A stretch of DNA of 64,000 nucleotides from Hyaloperonospora brassicae (taxonomy: Eukaryota; Oomycota; Peronosporomycetes; Peronosporales; Peronosporaceae), in contig CANTFL010001372.1 of the NCBI GenBank assembly GCA_947650285.1, forward strand, positions 124,001-188,000, given 5' to 3'. Made by a program: the position numbers and the translations under genes. Below, one piece after another: positions 10,692 to 19,488 of the stretch (position 1 is its first letter; each line of letters starts with the position of its first letter). The notes under the pieces were generated by a model that saw nothing but the letters and a program-made list of their open reading frames with translations, did no database searches and had not been told where the DNA came from.

Positions 10692-12526
10692 ATGCTGCAA
10701 CGGTACCGGCTCAGACACCGATACCGAGGAAGGACGTCATCATAGATGGTGTGTCAAAGAGTACCTTCTCTTCGCCCATGTATCTGATGGACGGATTCTA
10801 TCAGATCCTCATGCGTGAACGGGACATCCCGTTCACGGCAGTGAGTACCCCCAGCGGGATGCTGTGGGAGTGGCTAGTGATGCCACAGGGGCTGAGTAAT
10901 GCCCCTGCAACATCCAACAGATGTGTAACAAATCTGTTGAGACCGGTGCAAGACTTCGCACCGATTTACTTCGACGATGTGTTGGTCCATAGCCGGGCTA
11001 TGGACGGGAAGACGGACGTTGAAGTTCACAGAACTCACGTTCGTCAGGTTCTTCAACTCATGCGCAAGCATAAGTTGTACGCCAACCTCAAGAAGTGTAT
11101 ATTCGCGGCTATCGAAATACCACTTCTTGGGTGCATCGTGTGTAAACACGGCGTACGCCCTGATCCCGAAATGATCAAGGAGATCACCGACTTGCCAGTG
11201 CCAGTTGATGCCAAGGGACTACGGAAGTTCCTTGGGCTAGCGGCGTACTTGCACAAGTACTCGCGCAACTATGCCGAGATGACTGTTCATCTTTCTTGCT
11301 TGATCAAGAAAAATGTCAAATGGTCATGGAACGCTAAGTGCCAGCGTTCCTTTGAAGGTATCAAGTGGAGCTTGATGCAGTCGCCGATCTTGGTGATTGC
11401 AGATCAGGACAGTCCATTTCATGTGGTCTGTGACGCTAGCGATTTTGCGATCAGCTGCGCGTTGATGCAATTTGACACAGATGGCGCAGAGCGCGTCATC
11501 TGTTATCAATCGCGTCAGCTGCAAACAGGTAAGCGTAATTATCCAGTTCACGACAAGGAACTCCTTGCCATGAAATACGCACTGGCCAAGTTTCGCGTCT
11601 ATCTCTTGGGAGATAGACCGTTTGTTGTCTACACGGACCATGCGTCATTACGCACGGCCGTAAACAGCCCACATCTCGCGCAAATAATGGCGAGGTGGCT
11701 ATCTATTTTCGCGGAGTACAACTTCTCCGTGGAGTATAAACCAGGACGACTAAATGTCGTCGCTGATGCGCTCTCGCGCCGGCCCGATTTCGAGCCGGAC
11801 GCACAATTAAACAGTGAGGATAAGCTCAATGTTGCGACACTATCAGTCAGTATCCCGTCGTCAAGTTTACTTGACGACGTTCGAAAGGCATACGCAGAAG
11901 ATAAGGATTTTCTGCGATTGATGGATCATCTGGTGAATCCATACAGTAAATCCATGAGGGATTTATCGGCTTTGTACCGATCCTCATCGGATCGGTATAG
12001 TACACGCAACGGATTGCTGTACTATACAGCTGTTGCCGACGACACGCCTCGTGTCGTCGTACCCGCTCATCATAATTTGCGTTTACGCATCATGTATGAG
12101 TGTCACGATGCCCCAACAGGCGGCCATCGTGGTAGAGAAAAGACTTACCTCACGGTAAGTCGTATATTTTACTGGCCACGCCAGTATCAGTTTGTTAGCA
12201 AGTACATACGTGCTTGCGAGGTTTGTCAACGGGTGAAGCCTAGTCCTTCATCCCGTGCGTCATTACAGCCTCTGCCTGTTCCGACAGAGTGCTGGCAGTC
12301 TGTTTCAATGGACTTCGTCTTCGGTTTACCCGAAGACGCTCACAAGAATAATGGTATTCTTGTGTTTGTTGACCGATTCAGCAAGATGGTGCATCTTGCT
12401 GCAGTCCCTGAGTCGATCAAGGCTCAAGGTTGTGCTCGTGTCTTTCTAGACACGGTCTTTAGACTCCACGGGTTACTCCGTGGAGTCGTATCCGACCGTG
12501 ACCCTCGGTTCACGGCGGCATTTTGA
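10682..12526 (+). pseudogene. Pol part 2, element A: RT, RNase H, integrase
   Basis: Continues pol after the frameshift. RT: LNAATVPAQTPIPRKDVI, MDGFYQILMRERDIPFTAV, MPQGLSNAPATSNR and the catalytic IYFDDVLVHS. RNase H: VVCDASDFAI, YPVHDKELLAMKYAL, VYTDHASLRTA, VADALSRRPDF. Integrase: an HHCC zinc domain whose ACEVCQRVK is intact here, unlike B and C, then the DDE core with SMDFVFGLPED (first Asp) and VVSDRDPRFTAAF (second Asp). It stops at a TGA in place of the Trp normally following TAAF. The same TGA is present in B and C. Confidence 0.88.
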
Positions 12527-12862
12527 CAAACCGTGTTCCGCACATTGTGAACAAGATTGAAGGTGTCTACTTATGACCATCCCGAAACAGATGGTCAGAC
12601 GGAACGTGCGAACCGTGTCCTCGAAGAGATCCTTCGAGGATATGTCCACTTGTTTTCGAGTTGGAGCGAATTCCTACCCATGGTGGAATTCGCCATCAAT
12701 AATTCGGTGCATGCTTCTACACAGCACACACCGTTTTACGTAAATGGCCTACGCCATCCACGTGTGCCCGCCCTGCTAGAGTGTGACTCTTGGATAGGGG
12801 GGGGGAGGGACTCGCTCGAGCAAAAACCGTTTTGGCTCTTGCTCATCACGTGTCGACGCTAA
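12527..12862 (+). pseudogene. Pol part 3, element A: integrase DDE core C-terminal part
   Basis: Same frame as the preceding segment, with a second TGA at the Gly position of the FRTLG-type motif. It continues KVSTYDHPETDGQTERANRV (catalytic Glu in QTERANR), MVEFAINNSVHASTQHTPFY and LLECDSWI, then enters a run of nine G at about 12797-12805 and terminates out of frame with the downstream C-terminal domain. Both TGA codons are shared with B and C. Confidence 0.82.
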
Positions 12863-14023
12863 CGCCGTCACGTATGATGCCGATGTCGATCAGGTCGACA
12901 TCGATGAAGAAGATCACCTCAGTAATAGCGGCGACGCTATTATTGACTCGGATGATGATGACGATGCTGGTATATTCAGCATCGTCAACGATTATGCCAG
13001 CGAGGAAGAAGACAACCTCGCTGAAGAAGAGAACAATCTCTTAGTAGTGCGCACGAAGCGCACTGAAAGACAAAACAAAGAGTCAGGAGAGAACTTCCTG
13101 CTGACTCGAGAGGCGATAGTCCGCTTCGTTCAAGACTCCATCGCAAATGCGGTGGACCGTCAGAAATGGAACGCAGACAAGAATAGAAGAGCAAATGTTC
13201 TTTCATTTAAGGTTAACGACCTAGTACTACTGCCTACGGTAAACTTACCTGGTTATGCAGTCACTAGTGTCGGCAGTAGTAAACAACTGCCGAAGTACAT
13301 TGGGCCATTTCGAGTGTTGCATCGCAAGGGCAATGCATACAAAATTCGAATTGCCACGTAAGATGCGCACGCATCCTACGTTTTACGTGGGGAGGCTCAG
13401 GCCGTGCTGTCATTACGAGCCTTCTTCTTCCGATGAAGATAGCCCCCACGATTAAGAACATCCATCAAGTTCTTGCGTTCGCGCTCCAGCCGATCCGTCT
13501 GGTCGCGCAGATATGTACCTCGGAACTCAACCGAGATATTTCCCCGCAAGCTTCCGCCAGCTCGCCGAATAGGGAGCGGACATCCCGCTCAACCTTAAGC
13601 TGCGCTGTGGCGTAATCGGCGCGGTCTCTCGACCGATCAGCCTCGCGATCCTTGCGGTTCTTCCGCACGGTGTCGGTCAAAGCGTAGCGTCGGTCGCGCT
13701 CGTGCTTCAAGTCATCGCGCAATTCATCGATTGCGCGATCCATATCGTAAGGGTCGAGATGGTGGGCCTGGTGCTCTGGAGGAGGTCTTTCTTCCTCCAC
13801 CACATCCTTTGGTGGATTCTCACGGTGGTCAACGCTTTCTAGTGGAGCGTATCTTGAACCACCGTGACGATTCAGGATCAAGGACGAGCTACCTCATCCA
13901 ATGGCGGGGGATCCACAATCTTGAAACAGCTGGGAGCCCCGCTCTCAGCTGTTAATGGACTTTGAAGGTCTCGTCCGCCAGTATGACGAGACCCATCAGA
14001 TTGGTCCTCGGGCCCATCGGTAA
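12863..14023 (+). pseudogene. Pol part 4, element A: integrase C-terminus (GPF) and broken chromodomain
   Basis: Acidic stretch (DADVDQVDIDEEDH, DSDDDDDAG), then an alpha-helical segment (VRFVQDSIANAVDRQKWNAD) and the integrase GPY/F-type module (LLPTVNLPGYAV, KYIGPFRVLHRKG). One extra base after GNAY shifts the frame (shared with C). MRTHPTFYVGRLRP follows in another frame. After a Pro/Ser-rich linker comes a chromodomain (QRFLVERILNHRDDSGSRTS then YLIQWRG), broken by a 1-bp deletion in what is GYPPSWNSWEP in B. The sense stop is at 14021-14023. This part overlaps the antisense frame on the opposite strand. Confidence 0.8.
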
Positions 14024-15002
14024 ACACGCGCCCTAGGCGCTTGTAGACGGATTGCAAGTTTGCGATCGCGTCACGCATCTCAGCCGAGATGTGTGACCTT
14101 CCCCAGGGCGAATCTAGGGAATACACGTCCCTATGCGCAGGTTGCGAGTTGTCAGCACAACTCGCACAAGGGTCTCCCCAATTGAGGCATGGAATGTCTG
14201 CCTCACTCGACAAACAGTGCAACCGGTACCTAGCACCGGTTGGCGTTCGCCGTTCGAACCTGAGGCGTGTTGCCTCAAGTTTCTTGAGCCACCCTTCTCG
14301 TCCAAAATTTTTTACGTTTTGGACGAACGCGTTCCACGCGGCCAAAATCGAGTTTTTGTCACGCTTTTGGTTGCCGTTGTACCATCGATGTCTAAAAAAG
14401 ACATCGAGATAAAAGTCTTCTTCAGCGCGAAAGTTTCTCGCGCTGGGATCCAAGCCGTGAAGCTCAGTCGCATCGAATAAAGGTATTCGATGGTGACGGC
14501 TTGTCTCGTGAGACAAGCTATTGATGAGCCGTTCAAGCAAACGCCACGGCTTCAGCTCATCACGCTTCACAGGGGTACCCTTGTCGGTACCACGACTACC
14601 AGATTGACGGCGGCTCACGCCATCGTCATCACGCTCGTGCGAAGACGCACGAGGCGGCGGTGGTAAGGAATAATATTCCTCACCAGCCTGATCATCTTCA
14701 TCACTGCCGAACAGACTGTGTTGCAACTCACGATTCGGTTCGTGCGGCAGTGGCCTTGGCGAATACTGAGGCGTCGCCGGTGAGCGAGACGCCTCTGGAG
14801 CATTACCTGAGTCATACACGTCTGACTCGCCAGAGTAGATGACCTCAATGTCGGGGTCATCATGCGCACGCTGTGTTGTGCCGCGTGCACCTGCCGCACC
14901 TGTTGCTGCAGGCGAAGAAGGAGCAGCATACGTCGAATCGTCTGCCGCAGAGGCTTGCACAGCACCAGGCTGTGCGGGTCTTGAGTCACCTCGCATAGAC
15001 AT
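13465..15002 (-). pseudogene. Antisense ORF of element A (two frames, broken)
   Basis: Transcribed, if at all, opposite to gag-pol. ATG at 15002 (MSMRGDSRPAQ) opens 374 codons: an acidic, Ser/Pro-rich N-terminus with DDPDIEVIYSGESD; the conserved middle domain (RIPLFDATELHGLDPSARNF, FYLDVFFRHRWYNGNQKRD, AWNAFVQNVKNFGREGWLKK); and a Cys cluster (HCLSSEADIPCLNWGDPCAS, then C). A frameshift near 13890 separates it from the coiled-coil part (MDRAIDELRDDLKHERDRR and on) at 13465-13881. The product is unknown. The middle domain is very similar in B and C. The 3' half overlaps the sense chromodomain coding region. Confidence 0.7.
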
Positions 15003-15121
15003 GTTAACTATGCGAGGTCAAGCGGAATGTGAATGGAACGGACCCAACAAGTGCTCCCTGTCCCAATGGTGGCCAACGGGTGGCCGCCATATTTTTGATA
15101 GTCACACGGTGACTATCAGTT

Positions 15122-15135
15122 AAGGGGGGGGGTGA
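15122..15135 (+). promoter_or_regulatory. Polypurine tract, element A
   Basis: AAGGGGGGGGGTGA lies directly before the 3' LTR (nine G, as in C; B has six). It is the plus-strand primer site for reverse transcription. Confidence 0.8.
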
Positions 15136-15527
15136 TGTAACGGGGCAGCCCCTTACATGGAAGTGTCACTTTAAAGAAAGTGACAATAAAGAATATTAAG
15201 TTGAATGTTCTTTGATTAATATCACCGAAGCGGTGATATTGAAGGGTTTACCAAAGAGTCTGTTCATTGGTTGATATATCGATGATATCAACCCACCTAT
15301 CGCCGCAAGACGCGCGCAATGAGTGGTGACGAGACGTCACCATACACTCAGTTATATTAGCATAATTAAGCTGAGTCAAACAGAGAGACAGTAGTTAAAA
15401 GACTTAATTATATTAATATAACAGTTCTGCTTTTGCCTTATCATACGCTTCCTCGTTCGCCTTGTGTACGTCTGTCGGGGCAACGATACCCTTGCGTTAA
15501 GTTCACGCGAGGGTGTGCCCCGTTACA
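15136..15527 (+). repeat. 3' LTR of element A
   Basis: 392 bp, TGTAACGGGGCAGCCCCTTACA to GTGTGCCCCGTTACA. Its U3 shares diagnostic variants with element C (CAGCCCCTTACA, GGGTTTACC, AATATCACCGAAGCGGTGAT) rather than with A's own 5' LTR. Confidence 0.93.
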
Positions 15528-16758
15528 CATGTTTGCTACGCTGAGCAGTTCTGCTTCACCCTGTCAATTTGAGGGACGATTGGAGTATCAGCCATGCCTA
15601 CAGTCAGCAAATTTGTATGCAACGAAGCTTTGAAGTCTACTGCTCCGCATGACACCGGTGCGACCAGAGCAAAACACGTTTGCTTACGGCCTCATTCTCT
15701 TGATCGTAGTGCTTCTGAATGACTGGCACGACCACATTGAAGTCGATACGTGGCGTAATAACACCAGATAGCTGCTACAAACGAAGCAAGGCTAATCGAT
15801 GTCTGAAGAACAATCTAATCGTGACAAGAGCCTGCGTGCCTTCGTGCCTGCATACTACAGCTGAAACTGCGCGTTGGGGGGTCTTAGCCGCATCATTTAT
15901 TCATTTCCAGAAGGCAAAGTCTTACGCTTTATCCCACAGACTCAGACAAGTGTCTTTCTACGAAACGGACACGACCGAGCTCAAGAGCTCGGCAGATGAC
16001 TCCTTGATTGCGAGCGGTACAAAACCGGCGAACAGATGTTGCACAGGCGATCGGTGGACTGTCGTCTACCTCCTTCATCAGGTATGTGTGACTGGACCGT
16101 GATGCAAATTCTATCTACCAGATACAGGTAAAAGCCAATTTTCCGAGACAAGACTATCTGGACCTACTCTTGTCGCTATGTACTATGCAGAAATGGATCC
16201 GATGATGCTGGACAAGTAAAGTCGCGCATGTTTGGACCCAACAGGCGATGACATCAAGACTTGAGCGTTCTCTATCGTTTTAGTTTGGGCAGGTACACAT
16301 CGTCAACCATGCGACTCTATGCCTTGTCTAGCTCAGACTAATACACTCCCCCGCGTGTGTTCACCCCGTATGTTTTGGTGCAGCATCACAAGATGCGACA
16401 CCATGCACACTGCATGTTATCTGTTTTGATTGTGCCTGCGTGATACCCGCGGTGAAATGACTCTACGTATGCGTCTGATTTGATTCCCTCGTGAATGCAA
16501 GTTGCGTAGTTTCCTGTCGGAAACTTTCGGACAACTTCCGTTTCCTGGCGCCTGCGCTTTTACTGTACGGAACTGTTGCCAGCTTCCGTGGGACGCTCGC
16601 AGATGTGTCATCAATCCCACCCGTAGCCATCACGAGAGCATAACCAGTCGACTTCAGTGAGACACGACCGTGGACTCCATTCGTGTTTCAAGCGCTTGCA
16701 TATCGACGATAAGTGAAAACTCATTCTGATCATGCGCTGATCAAATTGAGTTCTTATC
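15528..16758. other. Spacer between elements A and B, no gene recognised
   Basis: Moderate GC. An open frame at 15719-16102 (127 codons) and another at 16417-16620 (minus) show no domain, signal peptide or family motif I recognise. They may be chance frames or remnants of the host sequence into which A and B inserted. Confidence 0.4.
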
Positions 16759-16763
16759 CCCGG
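16759..16763. repeat. Target site duplication of element B, left copy (CCCGG)
   Basis: CCCGG immediately precedes the LTR and is repeated exactly at 24738-24742 after the other LTR. Confidence 0.9.
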
Positions 16764-17150
16764 TGTAACGGGGCACACCCTTGCTTAACTTAACGCAAGG
16801 GATTTGGGTGCCCCGACGGGCGTACACGTGGCGCAGAGGAAGCGTAGGTAGGGTAAAAGTAGAACTGTTATATTAATAAATTAAGTCTTTAAACTACTGT
16901 CTATTCGTTTGACTTAATTCAATTATACTAATATAACTGCATGTATGGTGACGTCTCGTCACCACTCATTGCGCGCGTCTTGCGGCGATTGGTGGGTTGA
17001 TATCATCACGATATCAACCAATGAACAGAGCCTTTGGTCGACCCTTCAATATCACCACTTTGGTGATATTGTTCAAAGAATATCCATCTTATATTCTTTA
17101 TTGTCACTTTCCTTAAGTGACAATATCATGTAACGGGCTGCCCCGTTACA
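16764..17150 (-). repeat. 3' LTR of element B
   Basis: 387 bp, TGTAACGGGGCACAC to CTGCCCCGTTACA on the plus strand. It contains perfect stems at 16995-17004/17010-17019 (GGTTGATATC with GATATCAACC) and 17047-17057/17061-17071 (CAATATCACCA with TGGTGATATTG). Confidence 0.95.
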
Positions 17151-17161
17151 TCACCCCCCTT
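17151..17161 (-). promoter_or_regulatory. Polypurine tract, element B
   Basis: On the minus strand AAGGGGGGTGA directly precedes the 3' LTR (six G, compared with nine in A and C). Confidence 0.78.
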
Positions 17162-17279
17162 AACTGATAGTCACCGTGTGACTATCGAAATATGGAGGCC
17201 ACCCGTTGGCCACCATTGGGACAGGGAGCACTTGTTTGGTCCGTTCCACTCACTTTCCGCTTGACCTCGCATAGTTAAC

Positions 17280-18884
17280 ATGTCTATGCGAGGTGACTCA
17301 AGACCCACACAGCCTGGTGCTGTGCAAGCCTCTGCGGCAGACGATTCGTCGTCTGCCGCCCTTTCTTCGCCTGCAGCAACAGGTGCTGCAGGTGCACGCG
17401 GTATCACGCCGCGTGCGCACGATGACCCCGACATTGAGGTCATCTACTCTGGCGAGTCAGACGTGTCTGACTCGGGCAATGCTCCAGAGGCGTCTCGCTC
17501 ACCGGCGACGCCTCAGTATTCGCCAAGGCCACTGCCGAACGAACGGACTCGTGATTCGCATCACAGTCTGTTCGGCAGTGATGACGATGATCTGGGTGGT
17601 GAGCTCTATTCTTCACCACCGCCGGCTCGTGCGTCTTCGCACGAGCGTGATGACGATGGCGCGAGCCGTCGTCAATCTGGGAGCCGTGGTACCGACAAGG
17701 GTACCACTGTGAAGCGTGATGAGTTGAAGCCGTGGCGTTTGCCCGAACAACTCATCAATAGCCTGTCTCACGAGACAGGCCAACACCATCGAATACCCTT
17801 ATTCGATGCGACTGAGCTTCACGGCTTGGATCCCAGCGCGAAGAACTTTCGCGCTGAAGAAGACTTTTATCTCGATGTCTTCCTTAGACATCGATGGTAC
17901 AATAGCAACCAAAAGCGTGACAAAACATCGCTTTTGGCTGCGTGGAACGCGTTCGTCCAAAACGTAAAGAATTTTGGACGAGAAGGGTGGCTCAAGAAAC
18001 TTGAGGCAACACGCCTCAGGTTCGAACGGCGAACGCCAACCGGTGCTAGGTACCGGTTGCATTGTTTATCGAGTGAGGCAGGCATTCCTTGCCTCACATG
18101 GGGAGACCCTTGTGCGAGTTGTGTTGACAACTCGCAGCGTGCACATAGGGATGTGTACTCCCTAAATTCGCCCTGGGGAAGGGCACATCTCTCGGACGAG
18201 ATGCGTGACGCGATTGCAAACTTGCAATCCGTCTACAAGCGCCTAGGGCGCGTGTTTACCGATGGGCCACAGGACTAATCGGATGGGTCTCGTCATACTG
18301 GTGGACGAGACCTTCAACATCCATTAACAGCTGAGAGCGGGGCTCCCAGCTGTTCCAAGAGGGTGGATACCCCCGCCACTGGACGAGGTAGCTCGTCCTT
18401 GATCCTGAGTCGTCACGGTGATTCAAGATACGCTCCACTAGAAAGCGTTGATCACCGTGAGCATCCACCAAAGGATGTGGTGGAGGAGGAAAGACCTCCT
18501 CCAGAACCCCAGGCCCACCATCTCGACCCTTACGAGATGGATCGCGCAATCGATGAATTGCGCGATGACTTGAAGCACGAGCGCGACCGACGCTACGCTT
18601 TGACCGACACCGTGCGGAAGAACCGCAAGGGTCACGAGGCTGATCGGGCGAGGGATCGCGCCGATTATGCCACGGCGCAGCTTCAGGTCGAGCGGGATGT
18701 CCGCTCCCTTTTCGGCGAGCTGGAGACAGCTCGCGGAGAGATAACTCGGTTGAATACCGAGGTATCATATCTGCGCGACCAGACGGATCGTCTGGAGCGC
18801 GAACGCAAGAACTTGATGGATGTTCTTGAACGTGGGGGCTATCTTCATCGGAAGAAGAAGGCTCGTACTGACAGTACGACCTAA
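17280..18884 (+). CDS. Antisense ORF of element B (about 535 codons with one internal TAA)
   Basis: Longest version of the antisense frame. ATG 17280 gives 332 codons, then one TAA at 18276-18278 (Gln in A and C), and the same frame runs on to 18884. Visible parts: residues 1-145 disordered, acidic and Ser/Pro-rich, with DIEVIYSGESD (52-62), which resembles a SUMO-interaction motif; residues 146-330 a conserved globular-looking domain with Trp/Arg-rich blocks (KRDELKPWRLPE, FLRHRWYNSNQKRDK) and Cys at 262, 271, 278 and 281 (CX8CX6CX2C, possible metal site); from about residue 420 a strongly heptad-like coiled coil (IDELRDDLKHERDRR, QVERDVRSLFGELETARGEI, RDQTDRLERERKNL) and a basic tail. No homologue or function is known to me. 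It starts about 130 nt inside the 3' LTR, so an antisense LTR promoter could drive it. The last 629 nt overlap sense pol. Confidence 0.72.
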
Positions 18885-19488
18885 GCCTCCCCACGTAAAA
18901 CGTAGGATGCGTGCGCATCCTACGTGGCAATTCGAGTGTGTATGCATTGCCCTTGCGATGCAACACTCGAAATGGCCCAATGTATTTCGGCAGTTGTTTA
19001 CTACTGCCGACACTAGTGACTGCATGTCCAGGTAGGTTTACCGTAGGCAGTAGTACTAGGTCATTAACCTTAAATGAAAGAACATTTGCTCTTCCATTCT
19101 TGTCTGCGTTCCGTTTCTGACGGTCCACCGCATTTGCGATGGAGTCCTGAACGAAACGGACTACCGCTTCTCGAGTCAGCAGGAAGTTCTCTGCTGACTC
19201 TTTGTTTTGTCTAGCAGTGCGCTTCGTGCGCACTGCTAAGAGATTGCTCTCTTCTTCAGCGAGGTTGTCTTCTTCCTCGCTGGCATAATCGTTGGCGATG
19301 CTGAATATACCAGCATCGTCATCATCATCCGAATCAATAATAGCGTCTTCGCTATTATTGAGATGATCTTCTTCATCGATGTCGACTTGATCGACATCGG
19401 CATCATACGTGACGACGTTTGCGTCGACACGTGATGAGCAAGAGCCAAAACGGTTTTTGCTCGAGCGAGTCCCTCCCCCCTTATCCAA
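18256..19488 (-). CDS. Pol C-terminal part, element B: acidic segment, GPF module, chromodomain
   Basis: Reads as the tail of integrase in a different frame from the integrase core, separated at a G run (about 19481-19486 on the plus strand). Order: TRSSKNRFGSCSSRVDANV; an acidic segment (DSDDDDDAG); a helical VRFVQDSIANAVDRQKRNAD; GPY/F-type KYIGPFRVLHRKGNAYTLEL; HPTFYVGRL; a long Pro/Ser/Arg-rich linker; then a chromodomain (QRFLVERILNHRDDSGSRTS, YLVQWRGYPPSWNSWEP) that would direct insertion by binding modified histones. The apparent ATG at 19488 is an accident of the frame. The stop at 18256-18258 lies inside the antisense ORF. Confidence 0.82.
   Translation of the reverse strand: MDKGGGTRSSKNRFGSCSSRVDANVVTYDADVDQVDIDEEDHLNNSEDAIIDSDDDDDAGIFSIANDYASEEEDNLAEEESNLLAVRTKRTARQNKESAENFLLTREAVVRFVQDSIANAVDRQKRNADKNGRANVLSFKVNDLVLLPTVNLPGHAVTSVGSSKQLPKYIGPFRVLHRKGNAYTLELPRRMRTHPTFYVGRLRSYCQYEPSSSDEDSPHVQEHPSSSCVRAPDDPSGRADMIPRYSTELSLRELSPARRKGSGHPARPEAAPWHNRRDPSPDQPRDPCGSSARCRSKRSVGRARASSHRAIHRLRDPSRKGRDGGPGVLEEVFPPPPHPLVDAHGDQRFLVERILNHRDDSGSRTSYLVQWRGYPPSWNSWEPRSQLLMDVEGLVHQYDETHPISPVAHR

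Larger units (their letters stand above)
7536..15527 (+). mobile_element. Ty3/gypsy chromovirus element A (full-length, mutated)
   Basis: A 7992-bp LTR retrotransposon: 5' LTR 7536-7927, PBS 7930, gag, pol (PR-RT-RNaseH-IN-chromodomain), an antisense frame on the minus strand, a polypurine tract and 3' LTR 15136-15527. The flanks CACGT (7531-7535) and CATGT (15528-15532) match at 4 of 5 positions, consistent with an aged 5-bp target site duplication. The two LTRs are equal in length (392 bp) but differ at roughly two dozen positions by eye. Most differences lie in U3, where the 5' LTR resembles element B and the 3' LTR resembles element C. Gag has a premature TGA, pol has several frameshifts and stops, and the chromodomain is frameshifted. 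It is not autonomous now. Confidence 0.93.

Noticed and set aside
12520..12562. Selenocysteine or alternative genetic code as explanation for TGA codons in integrase
   Set aside because: The replaced residues are Trp, Gly and Cys, not one residue. The other frames here use TGA as a normal stop (for example in A's gag), and oomycete nuclear genes use the standard code.
15719..16102. 127-codon frame between elements A and B
   Set aside because: No family motif, signal peptide or coding-like composition; too weak to call a gene.
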